NCBI RefSeq assembly: GCF_041911615.1
Contig: NZ_JAYROR010000089.1
Coordinates: 1 to 64,000 of the forward strand
From: Zoogloea sp041911615
Lineage (GTDB): Bacteria > Pseudomonadota > Gammaproteobacteria > Burkholderiales > Rhodocyclaceae
Reading direction: 5' to 3'
Length of the DNA: 64,000 nt
Positions 20,659-31,898 of this stretch are shown here, one piece after another (the first letter of the stretch is position 1; each line of letters begins with the position of its first letter). The notes beneath the pieces were generated by a model. The model was not told the DNA's origin, ran no database searches, and was given only the letters and a program-made list of their open reading frames with translations. The position numbers and the translations under genes were made by a program.

Positions 20659-21231
20659 TCAGGGGTTGGCCAGCACGTAATCCAGGTATTGCTCGACCTG
20701 GGACGCGGTCCAGGCGATGCTCGGCACGCTGGGGTTCGGCACGAAGTGATTGCTGACGATGCCTTCGTTCCACATGCGGATCGCGGTGGCTTCGGTGAAC
20801 AGCGAAGGGCTGGCCTTGGCGCTGAGCCAGGCAGCGATGATCTTCTTCTGGAGCGGCGAGCCGCTGACGGTGAGAACCTTGCGGATGCTGTCGGTGACGG
20901 TGGAGGAGAACACGTCGCCGAAGTTCTTGTTGTCCAGATCGTCGATGACGTTGGGCGGATTCGGGTTGGCGGCGGCGTAGTCCTGCCAGAACTTGACGCC
21001 GTTCATCTTCGGCGAGCAGGGCGTGGTGCCGTTCTGGCTCAGGTTGCCGGAGGCCGAGAAGCCGGAGGGTTGCTTGCACTCGGCCGCCAGCGCGGGAACG
21101 CTGGTGAGCGCCAGCAGCACGGGGGCGCCGGCGAGGCCGGTCTGGATGAGCTTGCGACGGGTTGCCTGGGGTGCGGAGCTGCTGCTGACGTGTTGCGGCT
21201 CGGCGGTTTTTTCGGAGTGTTCCAGCTTCAT
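20659..21231 (-). CDS. Exported protein of unknown function heading the HPr-rel-A cassette
   Basis: 190 residues. A twin-arginine type signal is visible: ATRRKLIQTG (R25, R26) before a hydrophobic run (LAGAPVLLALTSVPALA) with cleavage expected near residue 50. The mature part has two cysteines (C52, C72), a FWQDYAAANP segment and several Asn/Pro turns, and no family I recognise. As first gene of the unit with a PqqD-like chaperone and a kinase, it is a candidate substrate or precursor of the system, but nothing in the sequence proves this. An A+T-rich leader with possible regulatory elements precedes it. Confidence 0.8.
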   Translation of the reverse strand: MKLEHSEKTAEPQHVSSSSAPQATRRKLIQTGLAGAPVLLALTSVPALAAECKQPSGFSASGNLSQNGTTPCSPKMNGVKFWQDYAAANPNPPNVIDDLDNKNFGDVFSSTVTDSIRKVLTVSGSPLQKKIIAAWLSAKASPSLFTEATAIRMWNEGIVSNHFVPNPSVPSIAWTASQVEQYLDYVLANP

Positions 21232-21340
21232 CCTAAACCTCGTTGAACTGACGCTCCGGGGGAGCGCGGTTGAGTGCAGTATAGGCGGGCCCGTTTTGCG
21301 GCGGTGTGACGTGGGTCCGCTTTTTGGTCAAAATAGGCAA

Positions 21341-21356
21341 AGCAAATTTTGTTCCG
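21341..21356 (-). promoter_or_regulatory. Candidate sigma-54 promoter for the HPr-rel-A cassette
   Basis: On the minus strand CGGAACAAAATTTGCT has GG and GC separated by ten bases with TTGCT at the -12 element; the -24 element matches TGGCAC in 4 of 6. Transcription would begin near 21330, giving a leader of about 100 bases. A sigma-70-like TATACT (21282-21277) in the same leader is an alternative but lacks a -35. Confidence 0.3.
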
Positions 21357-21371
21357 GATTTTTGGGCTCGT

Positions 21372-21391
21372 TTTAGGATTCTGATTCTAAA
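21372..21391. promoter_or_regulatory. Inverted repeat upstream of the HPr-rel-A cassette
   Basis: TTTAGGAT and ATTCTAAA form an 8-bp inverted repeat with one mismatch around TCTG. It lies in A+T-rich DNA about 15 bases upstream of the candidate sigma-54 element. It has no T tail in the direction of the kinase gene to the right, so it looks more like a protein-binding site than a terminator. Confidence 0.35.
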
Positions 21392-21442
21392 GGAAATAAA
21401 GTCCAACGGAGAAAACCGCCGGCAAAATCGGCAAGCATGTGT

Positions 21443-21470
21443 AAAAAATGCCGACAAAATTGGTGTCGGC
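21443..21470 (-). terminator. Intrinsic terminator after the Ser/Thr kinase gene
   Basis: GCCGACA (minus strand, from 21470) pairs with TGTCGGC (ending 21450) around seven bases, followed by ATTTTTT. It begins 12 bases after the kinase stop and separates it from the HPr-rel-A cassette downstream. Confidence 0.85.
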
Positions 21471-21482
21471 GCAGGGCGGAGG

Positions 21483-22763
21483 TCAGACGCTGGCGATGCG
21501 GCTGTTGGCGAGCGACAGCCGGCTGGCGAGGACTTCGAGAAAGCCCTTGTAGAAGTGCATCTGGCACAGGCTCGACGCGCGCAGCAGCGCGGGTGCGCGG
21601 ATGGTGAGGATGCGTGTCTCGGTGACGGTTTCGACCGACGCGGTGCGCGCCCCGCGCCCGGCGGCGAACAGCGCCATCTCGCCGAAGCAGTCCCCCGGGC
21701 TGAGGGTGTTGAGCAGGTGGCCCTTCTTGACGATGCGCAGCTCTCCGGCGATCACGTAGCAGAAGTAGTTGCCGGGTTCGCCTTCCTTCATGACCACCGT
21801 TCCGGGCGGAATCAGGCGCCATTCGCCGAAGCGGACGATCTCCCAGATCTCGATGTCCGAAAATTCACGGAAGAAATGAAAGGCGCGCAGGCGCTCGAAT
21901 TTCTCGCTGTCGGGCAGTTCGCCGGGGGTGGCGGCGAGGCTGCGGTTGCGGTAGGCCTGGGCGAGGTCGTGGGAGAACTCGAGCCAGGTGGCGTAGCGGG
22001 CGGCCGGGTCGCGCTGCATGGCGCGGCGCACGATGGCGTCGAGTTCCGGTGGAATCTCGGGGCGAATGCTGGCCGGCGGCGGCGGGGTTTCGTGGGCGAT
22101 CTGGTACAGCAGGTTGACGTTGCTGCTGCCTTCGAAGGGCAGGCGGCCGGTGAGCAGCTGGTACATCACCACGCCGAGGGAGTAGATGTCGGTGCGGTGG
22201 TCGAGCGGCTGTTCTCGCACCTGCTCGGGCGCCATGTAGGCCGGCGAGCCGAGGCCGGCGAGCTGGGTGGTTTCGGTGGCGGTGAAGATGGCTGCGCCGA
22301 AATCGGAGAGCTTGATGTCCTGGCCGTCGGGCGAGACGAGCAGGATGTTGGCCGGCTTGATGTCCCGGTGGGTGACGCCCTGCAGGTAGGCGTAGTCGAG
22401 CGCCCGGGTGCACTTGAAGATGATCTCGACCAGGCGCTCGAACGGCAGCAGGTGGCCGGGCCGGGCGAAGGCTTCGAGGGTGCCGCCGGGGACGTATTCC
22501 ATCACCACGTAGGCGTCGCGCTCGTCGATCACCGCGTCGTGGATCTGGACGATGTGCGGGTGCTGCAGCTTGCCTGCGAGGGCGGCCTCGTTGAGCAGCA
22601 TGTGGTGGTACAGCGTGGTGTGGTCGGTGACGCGCAGCATCTCGGGATGCAGTCGTTTGATGGCCACCTCGCGCTGGGCGAAAGGATCGAAGCCGAGGTA
22701 GACGACACTGGTGCCGCCTTCGCCCAGCGGCCGCCTGATCTCGTACTTGCCGATCCTTTCCAT
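21483..22763 (-). CDS. Ser/Thr protein kinase with C-terminal cyclic-nucleotide-binding domain
   Basis: 426 residues from the ATG at 22763, where the Hanks-type kinase domain starts at once (MERIGKYEIRRPLGEGGTSVVY). Glycine loop GEGGTS, lysine K36 in VAIK, catalytic HRDIKPAN with D134, DFG with D154 and the APEQV motif are all intact, so it should be active. Residues from about 290 form a CRP-type cyclic-nucleotide-binding fold (IPPGTVVMKEGEPGNYF and SPGDCFGEMALFA). No membrane helix is present. The domain order kinase then cNMP-binding recalls cAMP/cGMP-gated eukaryotic kinases in reverse. The gene lies 11 bases after argH; its substrates are unknown. Confidence 0.93.
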   Translation of the reverse strand: MERIGKYEIRRPLGEGGTSVVYLGFDPFAQREVAIKRLHPEMLRVTDHTTLYHHMLLNEAALAGKLQHPHIVQIHDAVIDERDAYVVMEYVPGGTLEAFARPGHLLPFERLVEIIFKCTRALDYAYLQGVTHRDIKPANILLVSPDGQDIKLSDFGAAIFTATETTQLAGLGSPAYMAPEQVREQPLDHRTDIYSLGVVMYQLLTGRLPFEGSSNVNLLYQIAHETPPPPASIRPEIPPELDAIVRRAMQRDPAARYATWLEFSHDLAQAYRNRSLAATPGELPDSEKFERLRAFHFFREFSDIEIWEIVRFGEWRLIPPGTVVMKEGEPGNYFCYVIAGELRIVKKGHLLNTLSPGDCFGEMALFAAGRGARTASVETVTETRILTIRAPALLRASSLCQMHFYKGFLEVLASRLSLANSRIASV

Positions 22764-22774
22764 GGGTGAGCTCC

Positions 22775-24229
<1,455 letters not shown>

Positions 24230-24313
24230 AATTAAAAATGCTCTCTGCGATAAAGGGGGGCTATCTGCGGCGAGAATCCCGTGGATTCAAGGTTTTGGCC
24301 CGGATTTCGATTC

Positions 24314-25333
24314 ATGAGTATAAAGCAAAAAGCACGCCCCGCCGGCTGGAGCCGGCATCCGGCGAGCCTGCCCGACTTCCGCAACCTCGGCGTGGTGCTG
24401 CGTATCCTGCTGCTGGTGAACGCGCTGGCGCTCGCCGCGCTGCTGGTGCGCAACAGCGCGCTCGCGGCATTGCCGGCGGAAGGCATGGAGATGGCGGTGC
24501 GCGTCGAGTTTCCCCTGATTCTCGGCGTCGCGGCCCTGTTCCTGCTGCAGCCGTTGCTGCGTCGGCTGCCCTACGTCGCCGGCGTGGCGGTGGTGCTCGG
24601 CGTGGTGCTGACGGTGGCGGCGGCGAGCCAGGTGTTGCTGGCACCCGTGGAGGTGGACGAGGCGCCGCGGGCGCTGATCTGGTCGTTGACGGTGGCGCTG
24701 GCGGTGCTGGCCTACTTCCACCAGCGTAACGCGGCCCAGGCGCCGGCGCTGGCCGAGGCGCGGCTCTTGGCGCTGACTGCCCGCATCCGCCCGCATTTCC
24801 TGTTCAACAGCCTGAACGGCGTGCTCGGCGTGCTGCGCCGCGATCCGCGACGGGCCGAGGAGGGCCTGGAGGAGCTGGCCGACCTGTTCCGCGCCCTGAT
24901 GCAGGATAATCGCGAGCTCGTTCCGCTGGCCGACGAGATCGTCCTGTGCGAACGCTACCTGAGCCTCGAGCGCCTGCGCCTGGGCGAGCGCCTGCAGGTG
25001 AGCTGGCAGCGCGACGGGGCGGCCGACGCGGCGCTGGTGCCGCCGCTGCTGCTCCAGCCGCTGGTCGAGAACGCCGTCTATCACGGCATCGAGCCGGCGG
25101 CGGTGCCGGGCACGGTTTCGATTACCATCGCCCGGCGCGGCCCGGAGGTGCTCATCGGCATCGCCAACCCGCGCCTCGACGCGGCGAGCCACCACACGGG
25201 CAACCGCATGGCCCTCGACAACATTCGTGAGCGACTGATGCTTTTCTACGACCTCGAAGCCACCCTCGACACCGAACAGGATGCGGACGCCTTCCGGGTG
25301 CGCATCCGCCTGCCCTTCAGGAGCGAACGATGA
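24314..25333 (+). CDS. algZ: LytS/AlgZ-type sensor histidine kinase
   Basis: 339 residues with four predicted membrane helices between about residues 26 and 135, no large periplasmic loop and a His_kinase domain of the LytS class. The phospho-accepting residue is H161 in RIRPHFLFNSLNGVLG, and the ATP-binding N box is LLQPLVENAVYHGIEP. It overlaps the response regulator gene by four bases (ATGA). In Pseudomonas the orthologous AlgZ/FimS-AlgR pair is encoded next to argH, as here, and controls type IV pili and alginate. Orthology is inferred from family and position. Confidence 0.88.
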   Translation: MSIKQKARPAGWSRHPASLPDFRNLGVVLRILLLVNALALAALLVRNSALAALPAEGMEMAVRVEFPLILGVAALFLLQPLLRRLPYVAGVAVVLGVVLTVAAASQVLLAPVEVDEAPRALIWSLTVALAVLAYFHQRNAAQAPALAEARLLALTARIRPHFLFNSLNGVLGVLRRDPRRAEEGLEELADLFRALMQDNRELVPLADEIVLCERYLSLERLRLGERLQVSWQRDGAADAALVPPLLLQPLVENAVYHGIEPAAVPGTVSITIARRGPEVLIGIANPRLDAASHHTGNRMALDNIRERLMLFYDLEATLDTEQDADAFRVRIRLPFRSER

Positions 25334-26112
25334 GCGGTGCCGTCGAACACGCCTTCGCGCCGCTGTCGGTGCTGATCGTCGACGACGAGGCGCCGGCTCG
25401 CGAGCGTATCGCCGATCTGCTCGGCGACATCGCCGATACCCAGCCCACCCGGATCGCCGGCACGGCGGCCAACGGCGTCGAGGCGCTGGCGGTGCTCGAG
25501 CGCGAAGCGGTGGATCTGGTCCTCACCGACATCCAGATGCCGGCGATGGACGGCATCGAGCTGGCCCGTCACCTGGGGCGGCTCGAGCGGGCGCCGGCGG
25601 TGATCTTCACCACCGCCTACGACGAGTACGCGGTGCGCGCCTTCGAGCTGGCGGCGGTCGATTACCTGCTCAAGCCGGTGCGCGCCGCGCGGCTCGCCGA
25701 GGCCGTCGCCAAGGCGCGCCGCCTGCGACCGCCGGCCGACGAGATCCTGCGTCGGATGGCGCCGGCGACGCGCAGCCATTTCAGCATCAACGAGCGCGGG
25801 CGCATCCTGCTGGTGCCGGTGGCCGACGTGCGCTACCTGAAGGCCGAGCAGAAATACGTGGTGGCCCGCAGCGTGGCGCGGGAATATCTCCTCGACGAAT
25901 CGCTGGTGCAACTGGAGGAGGAGTTCTCCGGGCGTTTTCTGCGCATCCACCGCAACTGCCTGATTGCCCGCGACGCCGTGAAGGGCGTGGCGCGCGCCAC
26001 CACCGGCGTGGATGGCGAGGCGCATTGGGTGATCCTGCTCGAAGGCATTCCCGAGCAGTTGCCGGTGAGCCGGCGGCAGTGGCCGGCGGTCAAGGAGGCG
26101 CTCGGGGTGTGA
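25330..26112 (+). CDS. algR: LytTR response regulator, AlgR type
   Basis: 260 residues. An N-terminal receiver has phospho-acceptor D67 in LVLTDIQMPAMDGIEL and the acidic pair in VLIVDDEAPAR. The output is a LytTR DNA-binding domain (RGRILLVPVADVRYLKAEQKYV, then SGRFLRIHRNCLI). The receiver's lysine is in YLLKPVRAARL. LytTR regulators bind direct repeats upstream of virulence and surface genes. Its start overlaps the kinase stop. Pil-Chp genes elsewhere in the window are plausible members of the same surface-motility programme, but no target site was identified. Confidence 0.92.
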   Translation: MSGAVEHAFAPLSVLIVDDEAPARERIADLLGDIADTQPTRIAGTAANGVEALAVLEREAVDLVLTDIQMPAMDGIELARHLGRLERAPAVIFTTAYDEYAVRAFELAAVDYLLKPVRAARLAEAVAKARRLRPPADEILRRMAPATRSHFSINERGRILLVPVADVRYLKAEQKYVVARSVAREYLLDESLVQLEEEFSGRFLRIHRNCLIARDAVKGVARATTGVDGEAHWVILLEGIPEQLPVSRRQWPAVKEALGV

Positions 26113-26231
26113 AGTTCCCGGGTGCCGATGCCCCGCCGCCAACTTTGTCACGGCCGCGTCACGAACGGCGGCCGGTTTGTCTGTAATAAAATGTAAATTC
26201 TCCGCTCGCATATGACAGTGGGAGCGGTGGC

Positions 26232-27317
26232 GTGGGGCGGTCCTTTTCGATCTACCTCGATCTGATACGTTTTGCGGCAGCGTTTCTTGTCTATCTGTAT
26301 CACTCGAATCAGCGTTTCCTGAGCACCTCCGAAGTCCCTTTCAGCGGATTCGGCCACAGTGCGGTGGTGGTGTTCTTCGTGCTGTCGGGCTTCGTCATCC
26401 GCCACGTCACCGACAGCAAGGAAGCGCACTGGGCGGACTACGTCGCCAGCCGCATCGCGCGCATCTTCTCGGTGACCGTGCCGGCGATCTTCCTGACCCT
26501 GCTGTTCGATACTGTCGGGCGCGCCTTCGCGCCCGAAATCTACGCCCACAGCGCTTCGGACCAGGTGCTGGCGCGCGTCGTGCTGAGCCTGCTGCTGCTC
26601 AACGAGGTGTGGCTGCTGTCGGTGATGAGCTTCTCGAACCTGCCGTTCTGGTCGATCTGCGTCGAGTTCTGGTACTACGCTGCCTTTGCGCTGGTGATCT
26701 TCCTGCCCCGACGGGTGGGCTGGGTCGCCGCCGCGCTGCTCGCCCTGGCGCTCGGGCCGAAGTTCATCCTGCTCGCGCCGATCTGGTGGGCGGGCGTGCT
26801 GCTCTACCGCTGGCGGATGCCGCCCTGGCTGGGCCGGCGCTCGGCGCTGGCGATGGTCGGGTTCAGCCTCACCGGCTTCTGGCTGTTCCACGCCCTCAAG
26901 ATCGACCGCTGGGGTTGTCTGTGGCTCAAGGCTGCGCTCGGCCAGGACGTCGCCCAGTATCTCGGCTTTGCCAACTACGTGGTCGGCGACTACCTGCTGA
27001 CGCTGCTGGTGTGCCTGAACTTCGCCGGGATGCGGGCGCTGCTGGCCGGCTCGGGCGGCTGGTTGATCGCGCTGGAACGCCCGATACGGCAGGTGGCCGG
27101 CTGCACCTTCACGCTCTACCTGCTGCATCTGCCCTTGTTCCTGATGTGGAGCGCGATCGTGCGCGGCAACCCCGCGCAGCCGTGGTACTGGCTGACGGTG
27201 ACCGCCCTGGTCTTTGCCAGCGTGGTGCTCGTCAGCCGCCAGACCGAGGCGCACCGCTACCGCCTGCGCGGGTGGCTGCTGGCCCTGTTCGCTCGGCGGG
27301 GCGTGATGGCGGCCTGA
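26232..27317 (+). CDS. Membrane acyltransferase family 3 protein
   Basis: 361 residues starting at a GTG. It has about ten membrane helices typical of the acyltransferase-3/OafA family. The conserved N-terminal arrangement is present: DLIRFAAAFLVYLYHSNQ with the family Arg and His, then FFVLSGFVI and the RIARIF segment. These proteins move acetyl or other acyl groups onto surface polysaccharides across the membrane. The nearest glycan genes begin at 29771, separated by the YgiQ gene, so a functional link is possible but not shown. A+T-rich DNA at 26175-26200 probably carries its promoter. Confidence 0.87.
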   Translation: MGRSFSIYLDLIRFAAAFLVYLYHSNQRFLSTSEVPFSGFGHSAVVVFFVLSGFVIRHVTDSKEAHWADYVASRIARIFSVTVPAIFLTLLFDTVGRAFAPEIYAHSASDQVLARVVLSLLLLNEVWLLSVMSFSNLPFWSICVEFWYYAAFALVIFLPRRVGWVAAALLALALGPKFILLAPIWWAGVLLYRWRMPPWLGRRSALAMVGFSLTGFWLFHALKIDRWGCLWLKAALGQDVAQYLGFANYVVGDYLLTLLVCLNFAGMRALLAGSGGWLIALERPIRQVAGCTFTLYLLHLPLFLMWSAIVRGNPAQPWYWLTVTALVFASVVLVSRQTEAHRYRLRGWLLALFARRGVMAA

Positions 27318-27385
27318 CCCCGCTCGCGGGCGGGAACGTCCGCTTTCGCGGGTGTTCCAAGGAGGGCTCCCGTACAATCGCGCCC

Positions 27386-29557
<2,172 letters not shown>

Positions 29558-29684
29558 GCTCTCGTCGCGAACGCGACGTGCTGCACGTCGCGCCGGCGCG
29601 CTGCCGGGTATCATGCGGCGCCCATGTCACGTGGGTTCCCGGCGCCCGCGGCCGTGTCGCACCGATCGCGGCGGCTGCGGCGGT

Positions 29685-29719
29685 TTGTAACAGTCCATCG
29701 TTAAGTTAAATGCTGTTAC
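29685..29719 (+). promoter_or_regulatory. Candidate promoter with operator-like inverted repeat for the glycan operon
   Basis: TTGTAA (29685-29690) and TAAATG (29707-29712) are spaced by 16 bases and could be a weak sigma-70 promoter. A perfect 7-bp inverted repeat, GTAACAG (29687-29693) and CTGTTAC (29713-29719), straddles it, as a repressor site might. The region is distinctly A+T-richer than its surroundings. The first gene starts at 29771. Confidence 0.35.
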
Positions 29720-29770
29720 GCTGCCGTGGGGGCGCTGCCGTTTCAATGTCCCGTCATTCGTTGGTGAAAA

Positions 29771-30385
29771 GTGGAAAAGCTAGTCTATCGTTCGAGCCTC
29801 AGCGGGCGGATCGCCTCGCTGATCGATGTCGGTTTCGGCACCTTCCGGGGGTTCGTGCGGTTGGTCCTGGGGGAGCTGGCCTTCGTTGGTGGCGGCCTGC
29901 GGCCTTTCGTGCAGATTCGCCCCCGTGAGGTGAAGCGCCTGGTCTTCGTGTGCCTGGGCAACATCAACCGTAGTGCCTTCGGGCACGCCGTGGCCGACAA
30001 GCTCGGTGCCCAGGTGGCGTCCCTCGGCTTGTCCACCACCACCGGCGCGCCGGCCTTCGAGAAGGCGATCGCTGCGGCCCCGGTGTACGGCATCGATCTG
30101 GGCGCCCATCGCGCCACCGATTTCACGGATTTCCGTTACCAGCCCGGCGACCTGCTGCTGGCGATGGAGGTCCGCCACGTGCACGAGCTGATCCGCCGCG
30201 GCATTCCGGCCGACGCGATCGCCCTGCTGGGACACTGGTCGCGTCCGCACCGCATCCACATCCACGACCCCCACCTGCACACCGACCAGTATTTCCGTAC
30301 CTGCTTCGCCATCATCCACTCGGCAGTGGCCAATCTGGTCGAGGAACTGCGCCTGGGAGAAAGCCCGTGTCTGAGCAAAAAGTGA
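29771..30385 (+). CDS. Low-molecular-weight protein tyrosine phosphatase-like protein
   Basis: 204 residues from a GTG. The phosphatase loop VCLGNINRSAF has the C-x5-R signature (C61, R67), and the late HDPH segment supplies the general-acid Asp-Pro. Unlike classical LMW phosphatases of about 150 residues, there is a 55-residue N-terminal extension with a hydrophobic stretch (RLVLGELAFVGGGL). Such phosphatases often sit in exopolysaccharide loci, where they act on tyrosine kinases or sugar phosphates. No tyrosine kinase gene is in the window. It overlaps the deacetylase gene by 19 bases. Confidence 0.82.
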   Translation: MEKLVYRSSLSGRIASLIDVGFGTFRGFVRLVLGELAFVGGGLRPFVQIRPREVKRLVFVCLGNINRSAFGHAVADKLGAQVASLGLSTTTGAPAFEKAIAAAPVYGIDLGAHRATDFTDFRYQPGDLLLAMEVRHVHELIRRGIPADAIALLGHWSRPHRIHIHDPHLHTDQYFRTCFAIIHSAVANLVEELRLGESPCLSKK

Positions 30386-31341
30386 ATGTCTACCTGACCT
30401 TCGACATCGAGGTCTGGTGCGGCGGCTGGAACAACCTCGACGGCAACTTCCCGGGCAGCTTCGAGCGCTACGTCTATGGCCGCTCGCCGAAGGGCGACTA
30501 CGCGCTGCCGAAGACCCTCGAAATCCTCGACCGCAACGGCCTCAAAGGGGTGTTCTTCGTCGAGCCGCTGTTCGCGGCGCGCTTCGGCGTGGACAAGCTG
30601 GCGGTGATCGTCGACCTGATCCGCGCCGGCGGCCACGACGTGCAGCTGCATCTGCACCCCGAGTGGTCGGACGAGCTGACCCCGCTGCCGTTTCCCGGCG
30701 CCAGCCGCAAGCGCCAGCACCTGGCCTTCTACACCCTCGAGGAGCAGACCATCCTGATCCGGATGGGCCTCGACCTGCTGGCCCAGGTGGGCTGCGCCCC
30801 GATCACGGCCTTCCGGGCCGGCAGCTTCGCGGCCAACGCCGATACCTTCCGCGCCCTGCGCGCCTGCGGACTGACGGTGGATTTCAGCCTCAACGAAGTG
30901 TGCGCCGACAGCGGTCCCGACCTGCGCGGCAAGGTCGACTTCCTGAATCCCCAGCGCATCGACGGCGTGCAGAGCGTGCCGATGACGATCTTCCGCGACG
31001 GCACCGGGCGCCTGCGTCCGGCGCAGCTGGGCGCCTGCAGCGTCGCCGAACTGTGTGGCGCGCTCGAATCGGCGCGCGGGCGCGGTGTCGAGCACTTCGT
31101 CATGCTGTCGCACAACTTCGAGATGCTCAAGCAGGGGCGCAGCGAGCCGGATGCCATCGTGGTGCGGCGGTTTGAAAAAATATGCAAATTTTTGGCGCGC
31201 CGGCGTGATGAATTTACTGTCGCCACCGCGGCTATGCTGCCAACATTCCACCCCGGTTCGCAGCCCCGCCTTCCGGTTGCCAGCCTGCCCGCAACGCTCT
31301 GGCGCCACGGGGAGCAGCTGGCTCGCCGCTTCCTCGGATGA
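30367..31341 (+). CDS. Polysaccharide deacetylase (NodB-like) family protein
   Basis: 324 residues from a GTG inside the end of the previous gene. NodB-type features are the catalytic/metal aspartate D13 in YLTFDIEVW and the metal-binding histidines in GHDVQLHLHPEW (H95, H97). TAFRAGSFAAN carries the family arginine of motif 3. No signal peptide is visible, so it should act in the cytoplasm, as ArnD-like enzymes act on lipid-linked sugars at the inner face. In this operon, deacetylation or deformylation of a polyprenyl-linked sugar is a reasonable but unproven role. Confidence 0.85.
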   Translation: MSEQKVNVYLTFDIEVWCGGWNNLDGNFPGSFERYVYGRSPKGDYALPKTLEILDRNGLKGVFFVEPLFAARFGVDKLAVIVDLIRAGGHDVQLHLHPEWSDELTPLPFPGASRKRQHLAFYTLEEQTILIRMGLDLLAQVGCAPITAFRAGSFAANADTFRALRACGLTVDFSLNEVCADSGPDLRGKVDFLNPQRIDGVQSVPMTIFRDGTGRLRPAQLGACSVAELCGALESARGRGVEHFVMLSHNFEMLKQGRSEPDAIVVRRFEKICKFLARRRDEFTVATAAMLPTFHPGSQPRLPVASLPATLWRHGEQLARRFLG

Positions 31342-31475
31342 CGCTCCCGGCCCATGGTCGGGTGTTTTCCTGATCGTGTCGCCCGCGCACCGCTCTTGCT
31401 CCGACTTCCCGAGGCCTTCATGACGCGCATCCCTTTCTTCCGACCGGTCTGCGCCCGCCTCGCCGGAGGACGGCC

Positions 31476-31898
31476 GTGAGCGACGGGGCCGACGTCCGGC
31501 CGCCGCCGCTGCTGCGGGATCGCCGCCGTGCCGCCGCGGTCCGTTATGCCATCACCGGCGTGGCGCTGCTGCTGCTCGACATGGCGGTGTTCTTCGTGCT
31601 GGCGCGCGGACTGCAGGTCGAGCCGGCCCTGGCGCAGTTCGCGGCCCGCGCGGCCGGTGCGGTGGCGGGCTTCTTCGGTCACAAGAATTTCTCCTTCCGC
31701 AACACCGGCGACGGGCCGGCGATGCCGCTGCGCCAGGTGCTGCTTTATGCCACCGTGACCGCGATCACCCTCTGCGTGTCGCCGCTGGTGCTGGTCGGGT
31801 TGCTGGCGTTGTCGGACAACCTCGTGGCCGCCAAGCTCGGCACCGAGGTGGTGATGGTGGCCTTCAATTATTTTTGCCTCAGTAGGGTGTTCCGATGA
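31476..31898 (+). CDS. GtrA-family membrane protein (putative polyprenyl-sugar flippase)
   Basis: 140 residues from a GTG preceded by GGAGG. It has four membrane helices and the GtrA signature region AVRYAITGVALLLLDMAVF plus FFGHKNFSFRNT. GtrA proteins are thought to flip undecaprenyl-phosphate-linked sugars to the periplasm. Its stop overlaps the start of the glycosyltransferase (ATGA), the classic gtrA-gtrB arrangement. About 130 bases separate it from the deacetylase gene with no terminator seen. Confidence 0.9.
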   Translation: MSDGADVRPPPLLRDRRRAAAVRYAITGVALLLLDMAVFFVLARGLQVEPALAQFAARAAGAVAGFFGHKNFSFRNTGDGPAMPLRQVLLYATVTAITLCVSPLVLVGLLALSDNLVAAKLGTEVVMVAFNYFCLSRVFR

